Positions 33,499-42,848 of a DNA stretch of 64,000 nucleotides are shown here, piece after piece; the first letter of the stretch is position 1; each line of letters starts with the position of its first letter. Origin of the DNA: Fervidibacter sinensis (GTDB taxonomy: Bacteria; Armatimonadota; Fervidibacteria; Fervidibacterales; Fervidibacteraceae). A program made the translations under genes and the position numbers. The notes below the pieces were generated by a model. It worked only from the letters and a program-made list of their open reading frames with translations. It was not told the origin of the DNA and searched no databases. Location of the stretch: the NCBI GenBank assembly GCA_032161045.1, contig JAVHTH010000001.1; one strand, 5' to 3'.

Positions 33499-35421
33499 AT
33501 GACAACTGCGGGGGCATTGACAAAAACTGAGCAGCCAAAAACCCGTTGGGCACTTTTGGTGGTTTTGGGTTGCATTTTCACCGCCGGTTTGAATTTTTGG
33601 GTTTTGCGTTCGGAACTTTACACAGGGGCATCAAACATCGCCGGTGGAAACCCTCCTGTTCCGGTTTTACTGGCATTGAGTTTGCTTCTGCTTTTGAGGC
33701 GCTTCCTAAAACTGAGCGACGCCGAAACTTTGTCGTTTTACTTGTTTGCTTGTTTTGCTTTGTTGCCGACAACCTTAGGTGGAGTCCGTTCCTTTTTCCC
33801 AACGCTGACTGCTCCCCTTTACTACGCCTCACCAGATAACCGGCTTAAAGAGTTTTGGGAAATGCTGCCAAATTGGTGGGTTCCAAAAGATACCGCTATC
33901 GTTCGCGGCTTTTTTGAGGGTGTGGGAGGGCGAGTCCCTTGGGGTGAGTGGATTCCCGCTTTAATGCTTTGGACAGTTTTCTTCGTCGGCTTGTGGGCAA
34001 TTGGGTATGGAGTTGTGAACTTACTGGCACCTTTTTGGCTCTCAAGCGAACGACTTAACTTCCCTCTGGCTCAATTGCCGTTGCAAATGGTTCGTGGTGT
34101 TGAAGGTCGTTCCTTTTTTGCCTCTCGGCTCGTTTGGTTTGGTATCGCTTTGGGCGCGACACCAACAGCCATCATGGCGTTTTGTTCCTTCTTCCGCGAG
34201 GTCCGTAGATTTTGGGACTTAGCACCTTACCTTGTTGAACGACCGTTCAACGCTTTGCGACCCTTAATGATTTTTCCGCTTGTGGAAGGCGTTGGATTTG
34301 GCTACCTTGTTCCACAGGAAGTTTTGCTCTCAGTTTGGCTGTTTTACTTCATTTTGAAACTCATCGCTTTCTTTGGCATTGGCGTGTTCGGTTGGGAAAT
34401 TCCGGCGGTAATGAGCATTGGCGATTCCTTCCCGTTCCCGCATTCACAAAGCGTCGGTGGTTATTTGGCAATAGCAGTTATGCTTTTGTGGCGCGGATTT
34501 AAGCAAAAGGCATGGCAAACACGACCGCTGTCAACTTTCTTTCTCTTTGCAGGCAGTGCCATCGTGGTGATTTGGATGGTAAGTTCGGGGATGTCGTTTT
34601 CTGTGGCTTTCTCTTATTGGCTTGTGCTTACGATGTTTGTCATCACTTACGCACGAATTCGCGCTGAAGTCGGGATGCCTTACTCGTGGGTTTACCCTTA
34701 CGGCGCGCCTCGCGATTTTTTGCATTACGCCTTTGGAATCACGGGTTTGTTGCGAATAGGTGGCGTTCGGAGTTTGGTTTTGCTTTCAGGGTTGTTTTGG
34801 ATCGCAAGGCATTATTACCTGAACCTTAACGGCGCTTATGCTGCTGATGCAGTCAAAATCGTCAGTGAAACGAATTTACAGCATGAAGCGGTAACACTTT
34901 TGATTTTCGCGGCAACGATTATCGGGTTGTGGGCAGCGTTCATCGCTCACTTGACAGCCTATTACAGTCGCGGCGCAAACTTTTTGGAAGGTGCACCGGG
35001 CACAGCCGATTACCGAACTTATGTCGCTGCTCAGGATTACCGACTGCTGAGCAACTTGATCAACAAGCCAATGCCTCCTGATAAGTGGCGAATTGGGTTC
35101 ACAATTTACGGGGCAGTTGCAACTTTTGCTCTGGCGCATTTTAGGCGGTTGATACCGACTTTCCCTTTGCACCCGTTGGGTTTCCCACTTGCTTACGCAT
35201 ACAGTCACCACTGCCCTTACTGGTTTCCCACCCTTTTCGTTTGGGCGGTCAAGGGGTTAATTCTGCGTTACGGTGGAATGAGTTTGCATCGCAGGTTAGT
35301 TCCGTTGTTTTTGGGCATCGCTTTGGGGCACTTTTTGATGACGGGAGTGATTTGGGGCGGGATTTTGTATCCTCTTCTTCGGCACAAACTCCCGTTTCCT
35401 TTGCGGATTGTTTTTGAGTGA
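33499..35421 (+). CDS. Large multi-pass membrane protein, DUF6785/DUF6784-like
   Basis: The 640-residue protein is hydrophobic along nearly all its length, with about 12 or more predicted membrane helices. Conserved-looking polar segments include SDAETLSFYLF, FPLAQLPLQMVRG, MSIGDSFPFPHSQSVGGY and IRAEVGMPYSWVYPYG. I recognise the general form as the DUF6785/DUF6784 membrane family common in Armatimonadota and related phyla; its distant similarity to oligopeptide-transporter-like proteins suggests transport, but no substrate is known. GAGGGG 11 bases before ATG 33499 favours that start over ATG 33472. The ceramidase-like gene ends 88 bases upstream. Confidence 0.65.
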   Translation: MTTAGALTKTEQPKTRWALLVVLGCIFTAGLNFWVLRSELYTGASNIAGGNPPVPVLLALSLLLLLRRFLKLSDAETLSFYLFACFALLPTTLGGVRSFFPTLTAPLYYASPDNRLKEFWEMLPNWWVPKDTAIVRGFFEGVGGRVPWGEWIPALMLWTVFFVGLWAIGYGVVNLLAPFWLSSERLNFPLAQLPLQMVRGVEGRSFFASRLVWFGIALGATPTAIMAFCSFFREVRRFWDLAPYLVERPFNALRPLMIFPLVEGVGFGYLVPQEVLLSVWLFYFILKLIAFFGIGVFGWEIPAVMSIGDSFPFPHSQSVGGYLAIAVMLLWRGFKQKAWQTRPLSTFFLFAGSAIVVIWMVSSGMSFSVAFSYWLVLTMFVITYARIRAEVGMPYSWVYPYGAPRDFLHYAFGITGLLRIGGVRSLVLLSGLFWIARHYYLNLNGAYAADAVKIVSETNLQHEAVTLLIFAATIIGLWAAFIAHLTAYYSRGANFLEGAPGTADYRTYVAAQDYRLLSNLINKPMPPDKWRIGFTIYGAVATFALAHFRRLIPTFPLHPLGFPLAYAYSHHCPYWFPTLFVWAVKGLILRYGGMSLHRRLVPLFLGIALGHFLMTGVIWGGILYPLLRHKLPFPLRIVFE

Positions 35422-35545
35422 AAATGATGAAACTGAATGAAAGTGTCAGAAGGTTAATTGGAACCATGAAGATCAAGGGCGGATGTCATTTTGCCTGCTT
35501 TTAGCGCATTTCATGTCCTTCACCTCAGTCAGCAAATTTTTGTAG

Positions 35546-35665
35546 GGGCAGATGACATCTGCCCGTTCTCTTTCGGACACATTTCATGCGCCTCTGAGTC
35601 ACTTCATCGCCGAATAAATTCGGTGCTCATTTTCTCTCAACATCAACCACTGGCTAAAGCCATTG
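35546..35665. repeat. Intergenic hairpin cluster
   Basis: In the 331-base gap between the membrane-protein gene and the YbjN-like gene lie GGGCAGAT/ATCTGCCC (35546-35564), a decayed GGACACATTTCATGCGCC copy, CGCCGAAT/ATTCGGTG (35609-35626) and CACTGGC/GCCATTG around TAAA (35648-35665). The order of modules matches the cluster at 3256-3351, including the flanking words CATCAACC. No gene is visible in this gap. Confidence 0.7.
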
Positions 35666-35752
35666 AATATGGATGGGTTTGGGCATCTTATTGTTGATGA
35701 ACCAACAACTCATGCTATGAACCCTATCTCGTGGCGAGAATCGTCGCCTTCT

Positions 35753-36367
35753 TCACACTTCTGTCAAAGGTTTTTCCTCTTCCTCCTCTCCCTTTTCATC
35801 TCTATGTGCCTGTTCCATCTTCTCCAGCAATTCACGGAAGAGGCGCAGAAGTTCACCTGCCGCTGCGATTTCTCCTTTCATTTCATCGGCGATGAAATCT
35901 TTAGCGGTCTTTTCGCCATTGGCAATCGCTTTCAACCTCGGAGCATACTCCTCAACCATCTTGATCGCTACTCCCAAGCAATGCTGAAACTGCTCATAAG
36001 TGACCGTGTTTTCGTCAATAGGAATGTCAACCGAGAAGCGAATTTCTCCATCCCTTGGGTCATAAGCGAACTTACCCAAAATGATTCGGTAGTTAATGAA
36101 CCCCATTGCCACCATTAAGTCCTTAAGCCTCTCTGGTGGGGTTTCGTCAAGGGGAACGGTCATGATTTTGGGGACGCGGAATGAAAGACAATTTTTCTCA
36201 ACCATCGGGTCAATGGCTAAGTAGAAACCTTCTGATTCAGGGGATGAGCGCCAACCTGTGTGGATAATGCCTTCTTTCTCCATTGGTTCTTCCACCGCCT
36301 TGTAACGATGCCATCCAAACCTCTCAAGATACTGCTTCATCAACTCCAAAGTCACTTGCGTCGCCAT
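35753..36367 (-). CDS. YbjN/type III secretion chaperone-like fold protein
   Basis: The 204-residue protein looks like the YbjN (bacterial sensory transduction regulator) fold: an N-terminal LELMKQYLERFGW helix, beta-rich GFYLAIDPMVEKNCLSFRV, then FINYRIILGKFAYDPRDGEIRFSVDIP and a helical EQFQHCLGVAIKMVEEYAPRL region. YbjN-like proteins have no enzyme activity and are thought to bind partner proteins. A Glu-rich tail follows (EKGEEEEEK). AAGGGGGTG precedes ATG 36367, and a good promoter lies upstream. It starts 142 bases downstream of the stop of the Clp-receiver gene and runs in the same direction. Confidence 0.65.
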   Translation of the reverse strand: MATQVTLELMKQYLERFGWHRYKAVEEPMEKEGIIHTGWRSSPESEGFYLAIDPMVEKNCLSFRVPKIMTVPLDETPPERLKDLMVAMGFINYRIILGKFAYDPRDGEIRFSVDIPIDENTVTYEQFQHCLGVAIKMVEEYAPRLKAIANGEKTAKDFIADEMKGEIAAAGELLRLFRELLEKMEQAHRDEKGEEEEEKPLTEV

Positions 36368-36402
36368 CACAAACACCCCCTTTGAGTTTGTTGATGCATC
36401 TA

Positions 36403-36430
36403 ATTTTACACTCTTGTGCCTAAATGCCAA
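36403..36430 (-). promoter_or_regulatory. Sigma70-type promoter for the YbjN-like gene
   Basis: On the minus strand TTGGCA (36425-36430), 16-base spacer, TAAAAT (36403-36408); 5 of 6 in both boxes. The start site lies about 30 bases before ATG 36367. Confidence 0.6.
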
Positions 36431-36509
36431 GACTAATCTTCGGTGGACAAAAGTTTGCGTTACGAAGGGATGACAAACTTCGCCTGCGACCAAAATCATC
36501 CTCATAGTT

Positions 36510-39215
36510 TTAGGCGGGAGAAATCGTTGTCTTGTAAATCACTTCAGCCTGTTCCTCTTTAACTTGAACTTCGTAATCTGACCAATATCGCTTGAGCAAA
36601 GTTTGCTGGTAAGTCAGTTTCTGATCCTGTTCTTCCCGTTCAACTAAAAGCCTCACGATTTGCCTAAGGATGGAATCTTCTGGTGGTTTCCAAAGGTAAT
36701 CGTAAGCACCGCTGCGGAAGGCTTCTCTGGTTTCCTCAAAACCCATTGGTTGAGATGTCACCATAATCATCTCCTGCTGTGGGAAACGGTTCTTCAGTTG
36801 GCGCAAAATCTCTAACCCTTTCACATCCATCGGATTTTCAACGCTTTGGCATGTGTCAATCAAAACCAAATGCGGTCTCTCTCGCTCAATAACTTCTTCC
36901 GCTTCTTCCACCGTCGCTGCGTAATGCCATTCCCATTCTGGATAGGTTTCCTTTAGCGCTTCCCAAAAATCGGGCACATCGTCAACGATAAGCAATCTCG
37001 GCTTAATCGGAGCGAGTTGGGTTTCGCCCTCCTCCGACTTTATCACGATCGTTTTCAAACTTTCCCAATCTTTTGGTCTCTTGGCTTTCAACTCCTGTAA
37101 AGGCGAAAGGACTCGCTGTTCCACCACTTGTTCCAACTCAGCGGCAGACGGCAATGTTCGGTCTTTAGCGAGCCAACTTTCAATCAACTTTGCATCAATG
37201 TCCAGCATCTTACCTTCCTGCCGAAACAGGTTTTCCTTAATCTCTTCCAGTTTCCGCTGGGCGATTTTCTTCAAGGCTTCTCGGTCTAAAGGTCGGAAAA
37301 GGATGATGTGTTGGATTTGCGCCAGCAACTCCTCTGAGACCCCGAAACGCCTCAGGCGTTCTTTAATGGCTTCTCGGTCAAGGGTTGTTTTGACCTTTTC
37401 AGGTTCGCTGACGCGAAATCCCAAGGGTCTTTCCTGTTGTGTTTCCGTGTCCCAAATTAGCACGAAAATGGTTTCCCGAAAACTCACCCTTTGCCCTCTC
37501 CCGTCTTCGCATTCCCCTTTTTCAAAAATGCTCTCAAAGAGCCGATGAACATCCGAAGGCGCATTTTCCAACCCTCTCACAACAATGACACTTCTCGGAA
37601 ACTCCAAGACATGGTTCGTCATGATGCCACCTCTCTCCCATCCGACATAAGGCGGTCTCACTCCGATGAGGGCATCAACCCCAGTGGTTTCAAGGCTATA
37701 TCGGCGCAAAATTTGGTTGAGGTCAATTTCCAAAAAGGCTCTTTCGTTTTTGCACAGGTGTCTTGCCAAAGTCTGCGCCGTCAATGTCTTGCCGACATTG
37801 GATGGACCGACGAAAAGGAAGATGCCTTTAGGTCTATCCCGCTCTATCTCTTGCCATAGCGAACCGACCAACGCTTGTTCTATTTGCTCCAATGCCTCAT
37901 CTTGTCCAATCACTGCTTCGCCTAACTGTTTCGCCAAACCAACATAACTTGCTCCCTCCAATTCATCTGCTGGCAAGCCCAATTTCTCTGACAAGACATG
38001 ACGAACTATCTCAGGCGTTACCGTTACTGGGGTTTCTCCTTGACAATTCATTGATGCCCACGAACCCGCATCATCCAAAAGGTCAAGGGCTTTGTCGGGG
38101 TAATGCCGCATCGGCAAGAAGCGGTCACATAAGTCCAAAATAGTTCGCAGAGTTTCTGGTGGGTAAACGACACCGTGATGTCGCTCATAATCGCCCTTCA
38201 CTTGCTCCAAAATCTTCAACATCGTCTCGTTAGAAGGCTCTTGAACGGTCACCATTTCAAAGCGCCGTGCCAACGCCCGGTCAGCCTCAATGTGCTGGAT
38301 ATACTCCTGCCTCGTCGTTGCACCAATGCAGCGAATTGTGCCTGAAGCCAAAAGTGGTTTTAAAGCGTTGGCGATATCCAAGACATAGCCGCCCACAGAA
38401 GTCCCGACTATGGTATGCAGTTCATCAATGAACAGGATAATTCTTTCGCCGTGTTCTTCTAAAGCCTGCCGAAAAGTCTCAACCCGCTTCTCCAATTCAC
38501 CATGAACATGGGTTCCAGCCCTTAGCCCAACTAAATTCAAAGCGAGCACGATACATCCAGAAAGGCGAGGTATTTCGCCGCGATAAATTCGCAGGGCTAA
38601 GTCTTCCACAAGTTTCGTTTTCCCAACCCCTGCAGGTCCGACCAACGCCACATTGCGTTTGGTCTTTCGCAGAAGGATACGGACGATTTGCTCACGCTCT
38701 TTGTCCCGTTCATAAGCGGGTGTCAATTTTCCCTGCGCTGCTTGCTCAGTTAAGTTGATGGTGAAGGGACGCAATGCTTCCAAAACTGAAGCAGGCAAAG
38801 GTTGGACAAGCGAGAATAACTTTCGCTGTGCAATTTCGCACAGTTTGGCGAGGTCAATATCAAACTCTCTGCTCAGTTGAAGCAGTTCAGGTGTAGGGTT
38901 GGAAGTCAATTCGGTTAAGATGTCCCAAACGGTCACCGTTGAGCGTCCTTGCTCCCGACATTTTTGGCGCAGCCTTTTGTCAAGTTCAGTCACTTCAGGT
39001 GCAACTTTCACCTTTTCGTGAACCTGTTTCCCTTTCAGAGATTGCAAATGTTCACACAAAGCGGGCGAGAAATTGATGTCCAATTCTGACAGATTGATGA
39101 CAGCCAAGCAGCCCAAAAACAAATCTCCAAGTGAGATTGAACGACCATTTTGGGTGGCGATAACTTTTGCAATGTTCAATGCTTGATTAGCAAACTCATC
39201 GTAACCCTGAACCAT
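36510..39215 (-). CDS. Clp/Hsp100-like double AAA+ protein fused to a receiver domain
   Basis: The 901-residue protein has a degenerate Clp-N-like region (1-135), AAA-1 with Walker A GPAGVGKT (193-200), Walker B LFIDE (261-265) and RRFE Arg-finger (317-320), then AAA-2 with Walker A GPSNVGKT (470-477). In AAA-2 the Walker B and sensor are lost: the usual LLDEVEKAH reads VVRGLENAP, and sensor-1 MTSN reads LIWD. The AAA-1 pore loop lacks the Tyr (THVHGE in place of KYRGE), while AAA-2 keeps PYVGW. A complete receiver domain follows (about 739-860) with Asp745/746, phospho-acceptor Asp787, Thr820 and Lys843. No long M-domain is present. It is probably a phosphorylation-controlled chaperone-like ATPase; function unknown. 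Confidence 0.85.
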   Translation of the reverse strand: MVQGYDEFANQALNIAKVIATQNGRSISLGDLFLGCLAVINLSELDINFSPALCEHLQSLKGKQVHEKVKVAPEVTELDKRLRQKCREQGRSTVTVWDILTELTSNPTPELLQLSREFDIDLAKLCEIAQRKLFSLVQPLPASVLEALRPFTINLTEQAAQGKLTPAYERDKEREQIVRILLRKTKRNVALVGPAGVGKTKLVEDLALRIYRGEIPRLSGCIVLALNLVGLRAGTHVHGELEKRVETFRQALEEHGERIILFIDELHTIVGTSVGGYVLDIANALKPLLASGTIRCIGATTRQEYIQHIEADRALARRFEMVTVQEPSNETMLKILEQVKGDYERHHGVVYPPETLRTILDLCDRFLPMRHYPDKALDLLDDAGSWASMNCQGETPVTVTPEIVRHVLSEKLGLPADELEGASYVGLAKQLGEAVIGQDEALEQIEQALVGSLWQEIERDRPKGIFLFVGPSNVGKTLTAQTLARHLCKNERAFLEIDLNQILRRYSLETTGVDALIGVRPPYVGWERGGIMTNHVLEFPRSVIVVRGLENAPSDVHRLFESIFEKGECEDGRGQRVSFRETIFVLIWDTETQQERPLGFRVSEPEKVKTTLDREAIKERLRRFGVSEELLAQIQHIILFRPLDREALKKIAQRKLEEIKENLFRQEGKMLDIDAKLIESWLAKDRTLPSAAELEQVVEQRVLSPLQELKAKRPKDWESLKTIVIKSEEGETQLAPIKPRLLIVDDVPDFWEALKETYPEWEWHYAATVEEAEEVIERERPHLVLIDTCQSVENPMDVKGLEILRQLKNRFPQQEMIMVTSQPMGFEETREAFRSGAYDYLWKPPEDSILRQIVRLLVEREEQDQKLTYQQTLLKRYWSDYEVQVKEEQAEVIYKTTISPA

Positions 39216-39240
39216 GTGAAAATGCCCCCCTTACTTGTGG

Positions 39241-39444
39241 GTCAGAAATCTGACTTTTTTTGGGTGCATTTCATGCGCCCATAAAACAATCTTCGGGGCT
39301 AAAGCCCCCTACTGTCGCAGAAAAATCCCATTGTAGGGGCAGGTGAAACCCGCCCGTTTCTTTTCGGGTGCATTTCATGTGCCCCTTCGCCGCTGTAGGG
39401 GCGGGTGAAGCCTGCCCGCCTTCTCGGGCAAATTTCATGTGCCC
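39241..39444. repeat. Dense intergenic hairpin cluster, about seven units
   Basis: Between the Clp-receiver and STAND genes lie GTCAGA/TCTGAC followed by seven T (39241-39261), GGGTGCAT/ATGCGCCC (39262-39280), GGGGCT/AGCCCC (39295-39308), then imperfect GGGCAGGT...CCCGCCC (39336-39354), GGGTGCAT/ATGTGCCC (39366-39384, two G-T pairs), GGGCGGGT/GCCTGCCC (39398-39416, two G-T pairs) and GGGCAAAT/ATGTGCCC (39426-39444). GTAGGGGC occurs twice. The first could also act as a plus-strand terminator. Confidence 0.75.
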
Positions 39445-39454
39445 ATACGACTTC

Positions 39455-42400
39455 TTAACTTGCCAACTCCTGAACCACTTCTGCGATGGAAACGGCATGG
39501 GAAGGGTAAAGGCGAATGAGACATTTGCAGGCGTGAATGGCAGTTTTTATAGCCCAACCGCAAAGAGCCAACAATGCCTTCACACCTTCCCTTTCTCCCC
39601 TCTCTGTCAAAGCATCCAAAACTCTCGGCAAACCCATTGTCCTTTCCCCAGCGATTTGATGGGCGAATTCAACGGCTTCTTTAGTGAATCCTGCTATGGC
39701 AGCAGTTTCTGCAACTTCCCAAAGTCTGTAAAAACTGGCTGTTTGTTTTGCTGCTTGCCATGCTTGTTTTATCGCTTCTCTCGCCTTTTCCACCATCCCT
39801 ACCTTTGCCATCTCTGTTGCAATTTCTCTAAGTGCCTCTGAGCGCTCCCATGCATACTCAATCCCTTTCGCTACTTCCATCACTTCTTCAAAAACTTCTT
39901 CTGCCTTCTCCATCATCCCTGCCTTCGCCATCTCTGCTGCAATTGCTGCAAGCGCCCTTAAGCGCTCCAATGCATCCTCAATCCCTTTTGCTACTTCTAT
40001 CGCCCTCTCAAATTCTCTTGCCCTCACCATCTCTGCTGCAATTTCTCTAAGCGCCCATGAGCGCCACCATGCATTCTCAATCCCTTTCGCTACTTCTATC
40101 GCTTCTTCAAACTTCCTTTTCTGCGCCAATTCGTGAGCAAGGTATCCCAAAACTTCATCCTCCAGCACCTGCAACCCTACTTCCATCCAGCCTTCAACTT
40201 TCACCAACTCACCAAGCAAAAACTTTGCCATTTCTCCTTGCCATTCTCCCAGCAGTAGCGTCCTTCTTAACTTCTCCAGCGTTTTCCCTTGCCACCATTG
40301 AGAAATCTCCTTCAAGCACCTTTTTGCCAACTCCCTTTCCCCTCTGACCTCCCATGACCAAGCCAAAAGCAAAAGCCACAAAGTTCCCAGTTTGTAATCC
40401 CTCTCAAGCCATTGCTTCGCCAACCCTATCGCCCTCTCGCTTTCTCCCCTCCTTTGCGCCTGCAAAGGCGTCTCTGCAATTTCAATTGTTAGAACATGCC
40501 TTAAAACCATCTCAGCCATCTCTTTTGGCAAGTCGGTTTCAATGGCAGCATCAAGTGCGAGTTGGATGGTTTTAAGGGGCAAATCGGGTTCGTGGGGCAA
40601 AACTTTTTGTTGCGTTTGTGCAAATTTTTCGTTTCGGGCAAGGTCAAACAGAGATTGTAATGGCTCGGCAATAGCCTCGCCCTCCCGTTTCACCATGTCG
40701 TAAAGGTGATGGGCAAAATAGCGGAGGGCATATCGGCTTTTGTGCTCTTCCCACCTTCCGCACCATTCAATCAACTTCACTCTCGCCTGCTCTGCCTCTC
40801 GCCCCAAAACTTCACCAAACTCCTCAGCCAACAACTGGTGGACAAAAGCGAAGGTTCGTTCCCCGTCCTCCTGACCAACGGAAAACCACCGCATCACTGC
40901 AAGGGGCAAGTCTTGCAAATCCCAAGCCGAAAGCCCAGCAAGTTCCTCCAACTCGCTCTCCCTAAGCGCACCCTTTGCCTGCGTCAAAAGGGCAAACATC
41001 TCCCTAACCCCTCTTTCGTTCCTAACAACTGATGCCAACTGCCTCAACTGCTCTCGGACATACTCCCTGAAACCTTTCGGCTTTCTTTCCAACGCTCCCT
41101 TGACATCTCTCCCTTGCCTTGCCAACTCAACCAAATCGTCAAGAAGGTAGCGAACATAAAGGGGAAGTCCATCCGTCTTTTGGTGAAGCAAACTCACAAA
41201 CTCTTCGTCTTCTGCAAACCTTGCCAACTCGCCTTCACCCGCAACTTTCAGCCACTCCCTCAACTCATCAAGCGAAAGGGCGTGAAGCGGGATGAACTCT
41301 GTAAAGCGAGCCCAGCCTTCAAGGTAAGTCGGAATTTTCCCTACTCCATCCCATCGCCCAGCAACAACGAAGAAAACTCCATCAGGCAAATTGAACGGGA
41401 TTGGCGGATACTCCAAAATCGGCTCCGCCTCGTCCAAACCATCCAAAACAAAAATCAACTTCTCCCCCTCGTCAAGTTGCAAATGAGCAAGTATGTTCTC
41501 CAAAACAGCCCTTCTTTCGTTGGGGTCGTTGGGCAAAGACAAGGGAGAGCCATCCCTTTGCGTCATAGCCCAGATTTGCCCAATCAGGTGAGCAAGGGCG
41601 TTGTTGAGAGAAGTTGCGTAACCTCCCAAATCGGGATGGCGGTTGAAGAAGTGATAAGCGACGGCGAAATTGGGTTTAGAGCGAACTCCTTTGAGCCAAT
41701 TTGCAAGCAATATTGTTTTGCCGTAACCTGCAGGCGCATAAACTATGGCAACACCTTTCTTTTGACCGTTGACAAATTCTTCTAACCTCTGCAACGGCTT
41801 TCTGCGACCAATAAAGGGTTGAGCCGATAAATCGCTGACGAACTTTTCCATCTGCTCCCTTAATGCTATGACAATGTGCTCGCTTCCAAGTTGGTTTTGA
41901 AGGATGCGCAAAATCTCTCGAACATCTCTCCTGACGATGCCAACTTCCTTGCGAACAACTTCCGTCAACTGCTCAATTTCACGAAGCCTTCTGTCAATGT
42001 CGGACAAAAGGCTCACCCAATTTAGCATGGCGGATAGAACTTCTTCAACTTTTTCGCCCAACTGAGCCAAATCGCCTTTGATGGTGGCAAGGATTTGGGT
42101 TTGAAGGAACGATTTAAGTTCAGGTTGCTCTTGCAAGTTCTTGGAGAAGAAGGCGCAAAACCGTTCAAACCAAACTTGCTTAACTTTCTGGACGAAAATC
42201 TCTGGTGGCTCTCCAAAGCGGTTCGTCAAATCGGAAAGGAGCAAATCGGTCAAACGCTTCGCAAATTCTTCCGCTCGCTTTGAACCCAAAACGCCTCTTT
42301 TCGGCTGCAAAAGAATTTCAACTTGCCTTTGCGCCTCTTTGGAAACTTGCCAAGAAATTTCGCCCCGCTTTGCTCGCTTGAGTTCTTCGCTTAATCCCTC

Positions 42401-42700
42401 TCGGGCATCTTCAAGCCATCGGCGGGTTTCGTCAGGGGATTTGCGTGGGAAACGATCAAGGAAGGGATGGGAAGGCAATTCACGAAGGCAATCGTTGACG
42501 ACATCCAAAGTAGCCTCAATGGCAGCCTGATGGATGGAGTTTTGGAAGTTGATGGCGTTGCTTTCTCTTTGGAGCAAGGAATTTAGCCACCTGCCGACGG
42601 CACGACCGACGATGCTGCAGAAAATGTCATCTGCTCGGTTACCGATGATGCCGCTCAAAGCGTTAGCGACAATCGCCATCACGATAGTGACTGGCTCCAT
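39455..42700 (-). CDS. STAND/NACHT-like NTPase with C-terminal helical repeats
   Basis: The 1081-residue protein has a helical N-terminal region of about 290 residues that begins with a hydrophobic segment (VTIVMAIVANALSGIIG), followed by an NTPase core with Walker A APAGYGKT (322-329) and Walker B LIFVLDGLDEAE (415-426), then a winged-helix-like part and a C-terminal set of TPR/PPR-like helices. The last repeats are very alike (EEAIEVAKGIE, ERAIEVAKGIE, MEVAKGIEYAWERSEALREIA) over about residues 870-1010. This order, effector-like N-terminus, STAND ATPase and sensor repeats, is that of signalling NTPases, some of which (Avs and other NLR-like proteins) defend against phages. The trigger and the effector activity here are unknown. 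Confidence 0.85.
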   Translation of the reverse strand: MEPVTIVMAIVANALSGIIGNRADDIFCSIVGRAVGRWLNSLLQRESNAINFQNSIHQAAIEATLDVVNDCLRELPSHPFLDRFPRKSPDETRRWLEDAREGLSEELKRAKRGEISWQVSKEAQRQVEILLQPKRGVLGSKRAEEFAKRLTDLLLSDLTNRFGEPPEIFVQKVKQVWFERFCAFFSKNLQEQPELKSFLQTQILATIKGDLAQLGEKVEEVLSAMLNWVSLLSDIDRRLREIEQLTEVVRKEVGIVRRDVREILRILQNQLGSEHIVIALREQMEKFVSDLSAQPFIGRRKPLQRLEEFVNGQKKGVAIVYAPAGYGKTILLANWLKGVRSKPNFAVAYHFFNRHPDLGGYATSLNNALAHLIGQIWAMTQRDGSPLSLPNDPNERRAVLENILAHLQLDEGEKLIFVLDGLDEAEPILEYPPIPFNLPDGVFFVVAGRWDGVGKIPTYLEGWARFTEFIPLHALSLDELREWLKVAGEGELARFAEDEEFVSLLHQKTDGLPLYVRYLLDDLVELARQGRDVKGALERKPKGFREYVREQLRQLASVVRNERGVREMFALLTQAKGALRESELEELAGLSAWDLQDLPLAVMRWFSVGQEDGERTFAFVHQLLAEEFGEVLGREAEQARVKLIEWCGRWEEHKSRYALRYFAHHLYDMVKREGEAIAEPLQSLFDLARNEKFAQTQQKVLPHEPDLPLKTIQLALDAAIETDLPKEMAEMVLRHVLTIEIAETPLQAQRRGESERAIGLAKQWLERDYKLGTLWLLLLAWSWEVRGERELAKRCLKEISQWWQGKTLEKLRRTLLLGEWQGEMAKFLLGELVKVEGWMEVGLQVLEDEVLGYLAHELAQKRKFEEAIEVAKGIENAWWRSWALREIAAEMVRAREFERAIEVAKGIEDALERLRALAAIAAEMAKAGMMEKAEEVFEEVMEVAKGIEYAWERSEALREIATEMAKVGMVEKAREAIKQAWQAAKQTASFYRLWEVAETAAIAGFTKEAVEFAHQIAGERTMGLPRVLDALTERGEREGVKALLALCGWAIKTAIHACKCLIRLYPSHAVSIAEVVQELAS

Positions 42701-42848
42701 CGGTCACCACCCTCTTCTTTGATTGTCTTGAGCAAAACGGCTGTGAAAAAAACTATAGCGCTGCTTTTGTCCCCTTGACATCTGTCGTCAAATGCCTCAA
42801 TATGTCCAAAGGCGAAAAAATTTGCCTCAGGTTTGGAGAGTGGCGATT

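Noticed and set aside
39241..39261. Perfect hairpin followed by seven T, at first read as a terminator
   Set aside because: No plus-strand gene ends upstream; it is listed with the hairpin cluster instead.
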